DNA of 64,000 nucleotides from assembly GCF_029537375.1 (NCBI RefSeq), contig NZ_CP120679.1, forward strand, positions 2,282,001-2,346,000, given 5' to 3'. A model generated the notes under the pieces. The model saw only the letters and a program-made list of their open reading frames with translations. It was not told the DNA's origin and did not search any database. The translations under genes were made by a program, and so were the position numbers. Source of the DNA: Bacillus sp. HSf4 (GTDB lineage: Bacteria > Bacillota > Bacilli > Bacillales > Bacillaceae). This document shows positions 36,623-45,473 of the stretch, piece by piece (position 1 is the first letter of the stretch; each line of letters opens with the position of its first letter).

Positions 36623-36724
36623 TTTTCATAGCCGGAATGAGTGCAAAAATGGTTTATCATGAAACAAGCGAACGATCGTTTTATCATAAAGGAATAAGAT
36701 CACCTTTTGGCGGGATGACGCGAC

Positions 36725-36926
36725 TTGAAAATCAATTATGAAAAAAATATGCTTGAAGGCACATGCTGCATCGACATTTTTTCAGACCGGAATAAAGGGA
36801 AAGTGCTGGAATTCTGATTCGATTTACTTGACTGAAGATCATTTCGGCTGCATCGAACCTGTATTTGAAAGATGCTGTAAGCCATTCGATTGCTTTGCAT
36901 TTAACGAAATCGATGTGGATACATAG
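36725..36926 (+). pseudogene. Frameshifted Cys-rich small ORF
   Basis: The frame opening at TTG 36725 reads about 30 codons (including LEGTCCIDIFSDRN) to a stop at 36815. The +1 frame then continues with DSIYLTEDHFGCIEPVF, the Cys-rich CCKPFDCFAFNEIDVDT and a stop at 36926. A one-base indel near 36813 would join them into one protein of about 66 residues. Cys-rich composition and location next to a sporulation operon, where B. subtilis keeps spore-crust genes, suggest a decayed coat/crust gene. This identity is inference. Confidence 0.35.
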
Positions 36927-37152
36927 GCGGTGAATGGGAAGCTGTAAAACGCCTCACTCAGATGAAGTGAAAGATGTGTCAGGGTTTCCATTCGTTTATT
37001 CTGAACAAGAATTCAAGGAGAACGATGAAATAAACGTCAAACACCTGACACCCATGATCGGTGAATTTTAAAGCATGGATAGAGAAAAAAGCGGCTTCGG
37101 TTCAATGTATCTCTGCCTGTGTTGGGAATCTAGAAAAACATCCTTTTATTTT

Positions 37153-38388
37153 TTACATAGAAACCTTTTTTTCAGAAGACGCATCATTCCCTGTTTGCTT
37201 TTCCCACAGAGAAAAAGAACGCATCATACTGAATGCAGCGAAAGGAGCGGGCAAAGCGACAACCAGGAATAAATATGTTGGGCTGACGGCGTCTGATAAA
37301 ATACCGGCCAGCGCATAACCGAGCGGCATGAAGGTGCTGTTGAGCGCAAAAAAAGCCCCCAGGGACCTCCCCCTCTTTTCACCTTCCGTCAATCGCTGCA
37401 AGTATCCTTCCAAATATATATTGACAACACCGGAGATCATGCCGATCAGGATCAGAAGGAAAGCGGCGATGACAATATTAGCGATCCAGCCAAGCGGAAA
37501 TAAAAGCAGGCCGAACATCACCATCAAGGCAGGCACAGCCGCTTTTGCATGCTCCTCTTTGGCGATAAATGACAGGCACAGCGCCGCCCCGAGTGTTCCC
37601 ATGGCCCAAAGTGATTGAAAAGCCCCGCCAAGCCATGCCTGGTCTTTGACAAAGAGCGAAGACCAAACGACGATATAGATGGGAAACCCGCTGAATACGA
37701 GCTGCTGGACGCTTGTCCCATACAGTAAATACCTGAGCGGTTTATTTTGGAATATGCTAGAAAACCCGCTGAAAAGCTGTTTGTTCGTAAACGGAATATG
37801 AGGCTGATTTCCTCTGTTGTCTTTGATTTTCCACTCCAAAAAGATCGACATGAATGAAAGGCTCCCGCAAATCACCCAGACCCAGCCAAAATGCAAAAAT
37901 GAAAACAGCACACCCGTCAGGAGCGGCACAAGCACTTGGATCATCTGTGATAGCACTTCCTGAAATGCGATTCCTTTTTCAATTTGGTCTTGCCGAAGCG
38001 TATCAGGAATGAGCGATCTTGCCGCGGGTTCAATCGCGGTCAGGCAGGTGGAGATCACCACTCTGGCCGCCAACAACAACAGAAGCGGACTGGTGCCGTT
38101 TAGCGCCAAAATGCCGATCGTAAAAAAAACCGCCGATATGAACATGTCTGAAACGGCAATCAGCTTTCCCCTGTGAAACCTGTCAGACAGCCATCCGGTA
38201 AACGGCGATATCGCAACAGAAACGGCCAGCCCGAGCCCGATCATCACGCCTCCCTGAAGCGCGCTTCCGGTTTCATATAAAGACCACCACACCAATGAAT
38301 AATAAAAAAGGACGGAGCTGAACAAAGACAAAAATGTTCCAGACCATAATCTGAAAAAATCACCTTTTATAAGCCATGCATATTTCAA
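37153..38388 (-). CDS. MFS transporter
   Basis: 411-residue major facilitator protein with about 12 hydrophobic segments, resembling enterobactin-exporter-like (MFS_3) permeases; the loop GWLSDRFHRGKL carries the A-motif. TTG start at 38388 follows AAGGGGG by seven bases and gives the usual short N-terminus (LKYAWLIKGDFFRLWSG). The ATG at 38439 has no ribosome site. Substrate unknown. Not part of the conserved B. subtilis order here. Confidence 0.85.
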   Translation of the reverse strand: MKYAWLIKGDFFRLWSGTFLSLFSSVLFYYSLVWWSLYETGSALQGGVMIGLGLAVSVAISPFTGWLSDRFHRGKLIAVSDMFISAVFFTIGILALNGTSPLLLLLAARVVISTCLTAIEPAARSLIPDTLRQDQIEKGIAFQEVLSQMIQVLVPLLTGVLFSFLHFGWVWVICGSLSFMSIFLEWKIKDNRGNQPHIPFTNKQLFSGFSSIFQNKPLRYLLYGTSVQQLVFSGFPIYIVVWSSLFVKDQAWLGGAFQSLWAMGTLGAALCLSFIAKEEHAKAAVPALMVMFGLLLFPLGWIANIVIAAFLLILIGMISGVVNIYLEGYLQRLTEGEKRGRSLGAFFALNSTFMPLGYALAGILSDAVSPTYLFLVVALPAPFAAFSMMRSFSLWEKQTGNDASSEKKVSM

Positions 38389-38504
38389 TCTGAATCCCCC
38401 TTGTGAAAATATAGGACCTCCGTCTGAGCTGCTCATCAAGATTACAGGATTATTTTACATATGTATTCAATATTTAACAATGCCTTATTCTTCAGAACGG
38501 CAAA

Positions 38505-38525
38505 AACCTTCCGAACTGGAAGGTT
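38505..38525 (-). terminator. Terminator after the YjcZ-like gene
   Basis: AACCTTCC / GGAAGGTT with a five-base loop, T-run on the minus-strand side. Confidence 0.7.
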
Positions 38526-38563
38526 CCTGCGAGCATGCAAAGCACCGGTCTTTTTAACGTATC

Positions 38564-38683
38564 TTAGCAGATAAAAGCGGCTCCAACGATAATAAGCAGA
38601 ATGAAAAGTACAACGATTAACACAAAAGTGCTTCTTCCGTGAAATCCATAGCCATATCCTCCATCAGGACAGCAGTAGTGCAC
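38564..38683 (-). CDS. YjcZ-family sporulation peptide
   Basis: 39-residue peptide. A Cys/Gly/Tyr-rich head ([18 protein letters not shown]) is joined to one membrane helix ([20 protein letters not shown]), the hallmark of the YjcZ family of small sporulation proteins. GTG start at 38683 follows AAAGGA; a longer frame to 38764 lacks family similarity. Confidence 0.8.
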   Translation of the reverse strand: MHYCCPDGGYGYGFHGRSTFVLIVVLFILLIIVGAAFIC

Positions 38684-38764
38684 AGGCCATTCATCCTTTC
38701 TTAAAAAGTCTACACCCCAGCCTATGCAGGCCAAGTCACCATTTGTTTGTGCACCTGCCCACAT

Positions 38765-39535
38765 TCAGCCAAACAAATATTTAAAAATGGTTGTCATCCG
38801 TTCCTTCCGCTGAAAACCGAGCTTTTCGTAAAACCGTTTGACATGGTCGCTGCCTGATGTGACAAGATAGCTGGATGTCATGCCCGACTGCTTAGATGCC
38901 GCAAGCATCCCGCAGATGAGCTCTGTTCCATAGCCTTTCTTCTGATGAGGCTCTAAAACGGCCACTTCTTCGATTTTAGACAATTTTTCACCGTGATCGA
39001 GATAAAGCTCGGCACAGCCGACAGGCTCTCCTTCATCTGAATAGCAGACAAACAGCTCGATGACACCTTGTTCGTAATAAAGGTACTTGCGGCGCAGCTT
39101 TTCTTTCGCAAATGCTTCGTCTATACTCAATGAATCGTAAGCCTCCATGACGCGGCAGGCATCGCGGAGCGATTTTTCCGTGCCCCATTCGACCCGGCTG
39201 ATGCCGGCGTGTTCTTGCCAATCGGACAGCCTGATGCTGTAAAACAGCTCTTCGTCAAGAATATATCCAAGGTCAAAGAGCGTTTTTTTCATAGAAAAGG
39301 GGATGTCGCATCCAAATGAGCTTTTCACATGAATGTAATTTCGTTTTAAAATGCCGGGAGCTCGGACCAATAACGAGTATAAATCCGCCAAAGGATATGC
39401 GTCTTGCAGCTGTATAAAATGATGGGCGAACATTTGCGGCAGCTGGTCGTCCGTATATATGTCGTAGAATGGTTCGCTTTTTTTGCTGCATGTCAGCAAT
39501 AAATAGTTTTCTTCAGCTTTTGCAATGGATTTCAT
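38765..39535 (-). CDS. GNAT-family N-acetyltransferase
   Basis: 256-residue protein. The C-terminal half (about 125-256) carries a GNAT fold with acetyl-CoA motif VAVLEPHQKKGYGTELICGML; the N-terminal half is a divergent, possibly second GNAT-like domain. ATG at 39535 follows AAGAGGCTGTC; an upstream ATG at 39616, directly after the msrB terminator, would add 27 residues and cannot be excluded. Substrate unknown. Confidence 0.8.
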   Translation of the reverse strand: MKSIAKAEENYLLLTCSKKSEPFYDIYTDDQLPQMFAHHFIQLQDAYPLADLYSLLVRAPGILKRNYIHVKSSFGCDIPFSMKKTLFDLGYILDEELFYSIRLSDWQEHAGISRVEWGTEKSLRDACRVMEAYDSLSIDEAFAKEKLRRKYLYYEQGVIELFVCYSDEGEPVGCAELYLDHGEKLSKIEEVAVLEPHQKKGYGTELICGMLAASKQSGMTSSYLVTSGSDHVKRFYEKLGFQRKERMTTIFKYLFG

Positions 39536-39617
39536 GATGACAGCCTCTTTTCGTTCATTTCGTTCCTCAAGTAGTTTTTCGTCATCAAAAGGAACATTTC
39601 CTGTTAAAAAAGTCATA

Positions 39618-39655
39618 TAAAAAATGATCCTTTATGAAAAAGGATCATTTTTTTG
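39618..39655 (-). terminator. msrB terminator
   Basis: AAAAAATGATCCTTT / AAAGGATCATTTTTT hairpin six bases after the msrB stop. Confidence 0.92.
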
Positions 39656-39660
39656 AACCG

Positions 39661-40104
39661 TCAATCTTCTTTTTCGTCAAATAATTTGGCGTATTCGCCA
39701 TACCCTTCTTTCTCAAGTTCGTTCTTCGGGATAAAACGCAGAGCGGCGGAATTGATGCAATAGCGCAGCCCGTTTGGCCCGGGACCGTCTGGGAACACGT
39801 GGCCGAGGTGGGACTCGGCCGTCTTGCTTCTGACCTCCGTCCGGATCATGCCGTGAGACGTGTCAAGCTTTTCTTCGATCTCCCCGGTTTCAATCGGCTT
39901 TGTAAAGCTTGGCCAGCCGCAATGGGCGTCAAATTTGTCCAGCGAGGAAAATAGCGGCTTCCCTGAAACAATATCGACATAAATCCCCTCTTCCTTATGG
40001 TCCCAAAATTCATTTTGAAACGGGGGCTCTGTTCCGTTGTTTTGCGTCACCTCGTACTGCATCCGGTTCAGCTGTTTCAGCCGTTCTTCTTTATTAACCG
40101 TCAT
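39661..40104 (-). CDS. msrB: Peptide-methionine (R)-S-oxide reductase
   Basis: 147-residue MsrB. The catalytic Cys lies in [10 protein letters not shown] and the family signature in [10 protein letters not shown]; only the HCGW Cys of the usual zinc CxxC pairs is seen, and zinc-site pairs are otherwise missing, as in non-zinc MsrBs. ATG at 40104 follows GGGGGG and overlaps the msrA stop (ATGA), so the pair is translationally coupled. Repairs R-sulfoxide of protein methionine. Confidence 0.95.
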   Translation of the reverse strand: MTVNKEERLKQLNRMQYEVTQNNGTEPPFQNEFWDHKEEGIYVDIVSGKPLFSSLDKFDAHCGWPSFTKPIETGEIEEKLDTSHGMIRTEVRSKTAESHLGHVFPDGPGPNGLRYCINSAALRFIPKNELEKEGYGEYAKLFDEKED

Positions 40105-40637
40105 GCCTGATCCCCCCAATGCTCTTGAAGAAATCCTTCCCGGCCGCTTCCGATGCGATATCGTTTATAACGGTCAGGATGTTTTTTGTGATAATCCTGA
40201 TGATACTCCTCTGCCGGATAAAACGGCTTCGCTTCAAGAATATCGGTTACGATCGGCTCTTTAAATATCCCGCTTTCTTCAAGCTTTTTCTTTGATGCTT
40301 CAGCGAGCGTTCGCTGTTTGTCATGATGATAAAAGATCGCCGTCCGGTAGGATTCCCCGCGGTCTGCAAACTGCCCTCCGCGGTCTGTAGGATCAATTTG
40401 CTGCCAATAGAGCTCAAGCAGTTTTTCATATGGAAACACATCCGGATCGAATGTGATCTGCACCGCTTCTCTATGTCCCGTCGTATCGCTGCAAACTTCT
40501 TCATATGTCGGATTTTCCTTATGGCCGCCGGTATAGCCGGATTCTACTTTGATAATACCCGGCTGCTCGTCAAAAGGCTTGACCATGCACCAAAAACAGC
40601 CTCCGGCAAATGTCGCAAGTTCTTGTTTTTCAGCCAT
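40101..40637 (-). CDS. msrA: Peptide-methionine (S)-S-oxide reductase
   Basis: 178-residue MsrA with the catalytic GCFWCM motif at residues 13-18. It reduces S-sulfoxides of methionine. First gene of msrA-msrB; ATG at 40637 follows GAAGGAGGCAGATTGAA. Confidence 0.96.
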   Translation of the reverse strand: MAEKQELATFAGGCFWCMVKPFDEQPGIIKVESGYTGGHKENPTYEEVCSDTTGHREAVQITFDPDVFPYEKLLELYWQQIDPTDRGGQFADRGESYRTAIFYHHDKQRTLAEASKKKLEESGIFKEPIVTDILEAKPFYPAEEYHQDYHKKHPDRYKRYRIGSGREGFLQEHWGDQA

Positions 40638-40982
40638 TTCAATCTGCCTCCTTCTCTTTAAACACCTGATGGGAATGATTATATCACAGCCGCCTGTTTT
40701 CCCGGTTTCTTCTGCTCATGAGCCGCCGGGTATATACCTTCACGCAAAGTTGTGACAATTCGTTGGCTTCTTCAGTTCAAATAGCCGATTGTTCACCCAT
40801 TCGGTTTTGCATTTGTTCAATTGATGGTCAAATGAACTAAAAATCTTCTGAAACATGCACTTGAAAGGCAAAAATTATGGTATCATAGTGATATCATGTT
40901 CATGATCAATAAAAATCATGCTGATTCGGTCATTCCTTAAAAATGAAAGCGGAATTTGCTAACTATATGGAGGGGCGAAATT
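40638..40982. other. Intergenic region between msrA and ypoP
   Basis: About 345 bases between divergent genes. It holds the ypoP promoter and palindrome (40861-40906). The msrA promoter was not resolved. No gene seen. Confidence 0.6.
40861..40906 (+). promoter_or_regulatory. ypoP promoter and palindromic operator
   Basis: TTGAAA, 17 bases, CATAGT (40861-40889), followed by the dyad ATCATG-TT-CATGAT at 40893-40906, which covers the predicted start point. MarR proteins usually repress their own genes from such sites. Confidence 0.5.
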
Positions 40983-41417
40983 TTGAAAGCTAGAGAACAA
41001 ATGATGTATGATATGGAAGCGTTGCTTCGCACGGTTTTTAAACAGATACGTGATGAGATAAATGAACTGCTCGAAAAAGAGATGTCCCGTAATGAATTTA
41101 TGATTCTCCGTCTGTTAAGTGAACAAGGTCCCAAGAAGGTGACGGAGTTTGCAACGATTTTAGGCGTTTCTGCAAGCCACATCACAGCTGTAACCGACAC
41201 ATTGGTCGAAAAGGGATGGATCACAAGAGTCCGCTCCAAAGAAGACAGACGAATCATCAAAATCCATTTAACGGATACAGGCAAAGAAATTATCAGATAT
41301 TTCGAAGAAAAGAAAACAGAATATTATATGAAACGCTTCAGCTGCTATACCGACGAAGAGCTGAAAACACTGATCGAACTGTTCAGCAAACTGGACAAAA
41401 AAAGAGAACAGCGTTAA
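40983..41417 (+). CDS. ypoP: MarR-family transcriptional regulator
   Basis: 144-residue winged-helix protein: recognition region FATILGVSASHITAVTDTLV (about residues 56-75) and wing RVRSKEDRRI. Ligand unknown. TTG at 40983 follows GGAGGGGCGAAATT; an ATG nine codons upstream lies before the ribosome site. Neighbour of msrAB as in B. subtilis, but divergent from them. Confidence 0.88.
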   Translation: MKAREQMMYDMEALLRTVFKQIRDEINELLEKEMSRNEFMILRLLSEQGPKKVTEFATILGVSASHITAVTDTLVEKGWITRVRSKEDRRIIKIHLTDTGKEIIRYFEEKKTEYYMKRFSCYTDEELKTLIELFSKLDKKREQR

Positions 41418-41482
41418 TCAAAAAGGTTTATACATAAAAATAAACCTCTCTGCGCATCTTATGAATAAAAAGAGGTGCGAAG

Positions 41483-41734
41483 ATGATGACAGCTCCTTAT
41501 CTCTGTCCAAACTGCAAAACAAACCGCACGCGGTTTAATCTCATTGAGCAGGCGCCAACATCCGTCAAGCTTGATCCATCGACGGGGGAAATCATGGAAA
41601 CGTATTCAGAAGGTGAGCGCTCTCCCTTTCATCTTCCATACAGCGGCCCTGATATGAAAGTTCAATGCGGAGCCTGCGGTTTAATTGAAGATGAAAGGAC
41701 TTTTATCAAGCACGCCGAACACGATAGACGCTAA
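41483..41734 (+). CDS. Small zinc-ribbon protein
   Basis: 83-residue protein with two Cys pairs (CPNC at about 8-11 and CGAC at about 62-65) that should form one zinc ribbon around a Pro-rich middle. ATG behind AAAGAGGTGCGAAG. Function unknown; it could bind nucleic acid or act as a protein adaptor. Confidence 0.75.
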   Translation: MMTAPYLCPNCKTNRTRFNLIEQAPTSVKLDPSTGEIMETYSEGERSPFHLPYSGPDMKVQCGACGLIEDERTFIKHAEHDRR

Positions 41735-41773
41735 GAAAGCACATCTCCTAGGAAGATGTGCTTTCTTGTTTTT
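41735..41773. terminator. Terminator between zinc-ribbon gene and ypnP
   Basis: AAGAAAGCACATCT / AGATGTGCTTTCTT hairpin with T-run. Its right arm contains the end of ypnP. Confidence 0.92.
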
Positions 41774-43097
41774 TAAACAGAATGAGGTTTTTCCATTTGC
41801 CATAACGGTAATACAAAAACGCCGTCAGGCTGCTTAATAGAAAACTCGTCCCAATTCCCAGCGCAATCCCGTTTTCCCCGAACCATTTCGAAAACATGAA
41901 TGTAAACGGGTAGCGAAGGACCCAAAAAGAAATGACATTCAATACCAAAATTTGAAACATCGCTCCCGCTGCCCTTACCACACCATTGAGCACAAAATTA
42001 ATGCCGATGAATGGATAGAAAAAAGCGACGGTTTTTAAATACTGTTCGCCGAATGCCACCGAATCCGCCTCAGAAATAAACAGCCTGACAGCTTGATATC
42101 CGGCCAAAAAAACGGCGGTGCTGATCGCCAGCATAAACATCATGACGTAAAAAACGCCGTAGTTTGCGATTTTTTTCGTGCGCTCCATATCGCCGCTTCC
42201 GATGGTTTGTCCAGCCATACTGTTGACGGCTGTTCCGATCGCCATCGCCGGCAGGATGAGGATGCTGTCAATCCGCTGGATCGCTCCATACCCGGAAACA
42301 ACGCTTTCGCCGAATGAATTGACAACGCTCATAATCGCCATGGAACCGCCGGAAATCACCATCATTTGCAGTCCCGCGGGTACTCCGAGCCGCAGGATAA
42401 CAGCTGTCTCTTGAAACGAAGGAATCACCGGCATCCTAAAAGGAACAAGCCCTTTTTTCACCGTCAGGATCAGCCCGTATACAAAAGCGACCCCCTGCGA
42501 CACAACGGTTGCATATGCCGCTCCGGAAATCCCCAGCTTCAGTCCGGATATAAAGAGCGGATCCATGAAAAGATTGATGATGACAGCCAATAGAACAAAG
42601 CGTAAAGGTGTTTGACTGTCACCGACAGCTCTTAAAATAGTGCTGATAAAATTATAGCCAAATAGAAAAATAATTCCAATAAAGTGAATTCTTAAATAAA
42701 CGGTCGCTAAGTCCATCATCTCGCCGGGCGTTTCCAAAAGGGATAGCAAGGGCTCTGTGAATACAAACCCAAGGATGCCGACAAATAGGCTCATCACCGT
42801 CATCAAGACGACAAATGCATTGACATATGAAGCAAGCCCCTGCTTGTCCCCTTTTCCTTTTTGCTGTGAGAGAATCGTCAGTGCCGCATTATTGATCCCC
42901 AAGACAAACGACAATACCGTAAAGAATACCGTTCCGGATACGGCGGCGGCTCCAAGAGCCTGAGCGCCGAGCAGGTTCCCGACCCACAAGCTGTCGATGA
43001 ACTGAAAGGAAACTTGCAAAAGGTTAGCCAAAATGATGGGGCCTGAGAAGAGGATCAACTGCTTCAATACATTTCCATATGTAAAATCCGTTTTCAT
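41748..43097 (-). CDS. ypnP: MATE-family efflux transporter
   Basis: 449-residue MATE protein with 12 membrane segments; N-terminus LKQLILFSGPIILANLLQV and FIDSLWVGNLLGAQALGAAA are typical. ATG at 43097 follows AAAAGGAGAAGAAA. Distinct from yojI. Substrate unknown; homologues confer resistance to cationic drugs. Confidence 0.93.
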   Translation of the reverse strand: MKTDFTYGNVLKQLILFSGPIILANLLQVSFQFIDSLWVGNLLGAQALGAAAVSGTVFFTVLSFVLGINNAALTILSQQKGKGDKQGLASYVNAFVVLMTVMSLFVGILGFVFTEPLLSLLETPGEMMDLATVYLRIHFIGIIFLFGYNFISTILRAVGDSQTPLRFVLLAVIINLFMDPLFISGLKLGISGAAYATVVSQGVAFVYGLILTVKKGLVPFRMPVIPSFQETAVILRLGVPAGLQMMVISGGSMAIMSVVNSFGESVVSGYGAIQRIDSILILPAMAIGTAVNSMAGQTIGSGDMERTKKIANYGVFYVMMFMLAISTAVFLAGYQAVRLFISEADSVAFGEQYLKTVAFFYPFIGINFVLNGVVRAAGAMFQILVLNVISFWVLRYPFTFMFSKWFGENGIALGIGTSFLLSSLTAFLYYRYGKWKNLILFKKQESTSS

Positions 43098-43188
43098 TTT
43101 CTTCTCCTTTTCCAGACTTTTTAGTGCTGTGTCCGCTTACCAGCCGGCGGAATATGATGACAGAAAGAAGATAAAGGGGCGTGTGAAG

Positions 43189-43872
43189 ATGAATGGTGCT
43201 GAACTTAATGCCCGTACTCGAGGTGGTGCGCATCACAGCAGGCAGGCGGCGCTTTCCGTTTTTCGCTATGACACAAAAAACGTCATGCTCAGTCTGCTCC
43301 ATGCCGCTCCGCATACAGAAGATATTGATATGGCCGTTAATGGGATGCCGCTTTTTAAAAACGTTCCATACAAAAGCTTGACTTCTCCTGTTTCAGTTCC
43401 TGCCGGCCGTATTCAAATCGCTTTTTTTACAACAGGACATGACCGCCGTCACCTCCTGACAGCATATGATCAGCTGACAGCGGGAACAAATTATACCATT
43501 GCCGTCACCGGTACACCATCAAGGCTGCTTCCCGTCGGAATCAACAATCGAAACATCACCGATCCGCAAAGCATCGGCTTCAAATTCGTCCACCTTTCCC
43601 CGGATGCCCCGGCTCTCGATCTTGCCGTCCGCAACGGACCTGTTCTTTTCGCAAATGTCCCTTTTGCAAAAGCCGGCCCGTACATCACGCTTCCGCCACA
43701 AAAACTCGATTTGGATATCAGGGCGGCCGGTACGAAAACAGTCTTATTCAACGTCCCTAAAATCGGGGCAAAAGCCGGCCAGTCCGTGACACTGCATTGT
43801 CTCGGCTTCGCCAACGGCGCCCCCTCTCTTGAAATAAAGGAAGCTTTACTTCCCATGGAAAGCTTAGGCTAG
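43189..43872 (+). CDS. DUF4397-domain protein, two repeats
   Basis: 227-residue protein with two DUF4397 units (about 33-112, LSLLHAAPHTEDIDMAVNG..., and 130-205, FKFVHLSPDAPALDLAVRNG...). The family is usually extracellular and beta-rich, but no signal peptide is visible here. ATG at 43189 follows AAAGGGG. Divergent from ypnP. Its original terminator has been split by the IS element downstream. Confidence 0.85.
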   Translation: MNGAELNARTRGGAHHSRQAALSVFRYDTKNVMLSLLHAAPHTEDIDMAVNGMPLFKNVPYKSLTSPVSVPAGRIQIAFFTTGHDRRHLLTAYDQLTAGTNYTIAVTGTPSRLLPVGINNRNITDPQSIGFKFVHLSPDAPALDLAVRNGPVLFANVPFAKAGPYITLPPQKLDLDIRAAGTKTVLFNVPKIGAKAGQSVTLHCLGFANGAPSLEIKEALLPMESLG

Positions 43873-43882
43873 CGAAAAAAAA

Positions 43883-43897
43883 GAGACGTAAAGTCTC
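43883..43897. repeat. Left 15-bp target duplication of the IS
   Basis: GAGACGTAAAGTCTC, itself a perfect palindrome and identical to 45455-45469. It is the stem-loop of a former bidirectional terminator. Confidence 0.85.
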
Positions 43898-45454
43898 AGC
43901 TTGTAGAGAAACCCATGTTTTTCTACAAGCTTTTTGTTTTAAATAGGTTTTGATATGTTTTTCTTCTTACAAAGAAACAGAAAAAGGCCTCCCACACTCC
44001 TAGCCTAGCTTCGCTAGGTGTGTGGCAATCTTCTTCATATTCTGGCAGGTAGCTGTGAGGAGAACTTGTTCCGTCACATTCCGTTTTCCCCTCAACCGGC
44101 AGTAGCGAAGCCCATGCAGCTGTTTTGAATCTGCAAAGCTTCGCTCTATTTTTTCTTTTCTTTTTTTGTAGAGGTTTTTTCCTGAGGCAGTCAAACGATT
44201 TTCCCTGACCTTTTCTTTATGATCCTCCCATATGTGTCTTGAAACGACCTTCTGATGGTTTTTAGATCGTGTACAGCTCTCAAGCAGAGGACATGAAGCG
44301 CATTTTTCAGGATTTGATTTATAAAACCTGTAGCCTTTTCGATCGGTTGTGGAGTAAAAAAGTGTTTGTCCGTTTGGACAAATGTACTGATCTTTTTCAT
44401 TGTCGTATTGAAACTTCCATTTAGGAAACAAACCTTTTTTAGGATGAAAGCGTCTGTGGGCAATGACGCCAAAAATATGGCGGTCGGAAAGCCCTTTACA
44501 GATTGGTGTTGTTAAATAGCCGGAATCCAGAGCGACGGCTTCAACTTGAAAACCAAATCGTCCGATTTGGTGATCTAAACGATCAAGATAAGGTGCAGAA
44601 TCATGGACATTGCCAGGTGTTACATAGACATCGGTGATGATATTGTATTTCATATCCGTTGTTCGATGATCCAAATAGAAAAAACCTTCAGGTTTATTTT
44701 CACGGTAAAGATAGCCGCTTTCGGGATCGGTGGTACTGTGGCGAATTTCTTTTTTAGCTTTCACCTCCTCTTTGGCTTTTAAAGACTTTTTTCCGTGCGC
44801 CTCTCGATCTTCTTGCACGGCTTCATCCAAGTCCTTTATATAGTTTTGTGTATCCTGTTCAATTGTTTTCCTCGTATATTTATGCTTGTTGGCGTTGGCT
44901 TTGAGATGGGTTGAATCGGTAAAAAGGACACGCCCGCCAACCATTTCGTGATTGATGGCTTGAAGGACAATTTCATCAAAAATATCTTGGAAAATGGTTG
45001 TATCTTTGAAACGAGTGCGTCGGTTCCAACTGATCGTTGAATGATGAGGAACTGGATCATTGATATTTAATCCTAAAAACCATCTGTAGGCCATATTGTA
45101 GTAAATTTCTTTTTCGAGCTGTCTTTCTGAACGGATACCGTACAGGTATCCGATAAACATCATTTTGAATAAAATCAATGGATCGAGAGATGGCCGGCCA
45201 TTATTCTCACTGTAGTAAGGCTTAACCTTTTCAATAATGAACGAGAAATCTATGTATTTGTCAATTTTGCGTAGCAGATGATCCTCTTCAACAAGTTGAT
45301 CAAGCAATACGAATTCGGCTTCGTTTTGAGAAGAATTTCTGGTGTAGAACATTAGCAAAACACCTTCCTTTTAAGTCCTTTTCTTTATTATAAAATGAAG
45401 AAATGGATGATTTAAGGAAAAAATAAAAGACTGTCGAGATTTTCTCGACAGTCT
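43898..45454 (-). mobile_element. IS1182-family insertion sequence, 1557 bp
   Basis: Complete-looking element: one intact transposase, ends AGCTTGTAGAGAAA (left) and AGACTGTCGAGAAA (right, reverse complement) that agree at 11 of 14 positions, and a 15-bp direct duplication outside. Each end is also a hairpin (AGCTTGTAGA / TCTACAAGCT on the left, AGACTGTCGAGA / TCTCGACAGTCT on the right) followed outward-in by T-rich sequence, so the ends can stop transcription entering the element. Intact ORF and perfect duplication suggest a recent insertion. Confidence 0.88.
44000..45352 (-). CDS. IS1182-family transposase
   Basis: 450-residue DDE transposase. N-terminal DUF772-type domain (NNGRPSLDPLILFKMMFIGY), a catalytic core with FTDSTHLKANANKHK and VEAVALDSGY, a Cys cluster (KCASCPLLESC), and the C-terminal ERSFADSKQLHGLRYCRLRG holding the catalytic Glu region. 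No internal stop, so likely active. ATG at 45352 follows GGAAGG at ten bases; a TTG two codons upstream is possible. Confidence 0.92.
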   Translation of the reverse strand: MFYTRNSSQNEAEFVLLDQLVEEDHLLRKIDKYIDFSFIIEKVKPYYSENNGRPSLDPLILFKMMFIGYLYGIRSERQLEKEIYYNMAYRWFLGLNINDPVPHHSTISWNRRTRFKDTTIFQDIFDEIVLQAINHEMVGGRVLFTDSTHLKANANKHKYTRKTIEQDTQNYIKDLDEAVQEDREAHGKKSLKAKEEVKAKKEIRHSTTDPESGYLYRENKPEGFFYLDHRTTDMKYNIITDVYVTPGNVHDSAPYLDRLDHQIGRFGFQVEAVALDSGYLTTPICKGLSDRHIFGVIAHRRFHPKKGLFPKWKFQYDNEKDQYICPNGQTLFYSTTDRKGYRFYKSNPEKCASCPLLESCTRSKNHQKVVSRHIWEDHKEKVRENRLTASGKNLYKKRKEKIERSFADSKQLHGLRYCRLRGKRNVTEQVLLTATCQNMKKIATHLAKLG

Positions 45455-45469
45455 GAGACGTAAAGTCTC
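45455..45469. repeat. Right 15-bp target duplication of the IS
   Basis: Identical to 43883-43897; followed by TTTTTT, the original terminator tail. Confidence 0.85.
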
Positions 45470-45473
45470 TTTT

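Larger units (their letters stand above)
36549..37152. other. Region between yodT and the MFS gene; no intact gene
   Basis: About 600 bases. B. subtilis has yodU, cge genes and then SP-beta beyond yodT. Here only a damaged Cys-rich ORF (36725-36926), an AACGATCGTT dyad (36670-36679) and a widely spaced repeat GTGTCAGG / CCTGACAC (36976-36983 and 37044-37051) are seen. Confidence 0.55.

Noticed and set aside
36976..37051. GTGTCAGG / CCTGACAC inverted repeat
   Set aside because: Arms are about 60 bases apart with no transposase or T-run; not enough to call a mobile element or terminator.
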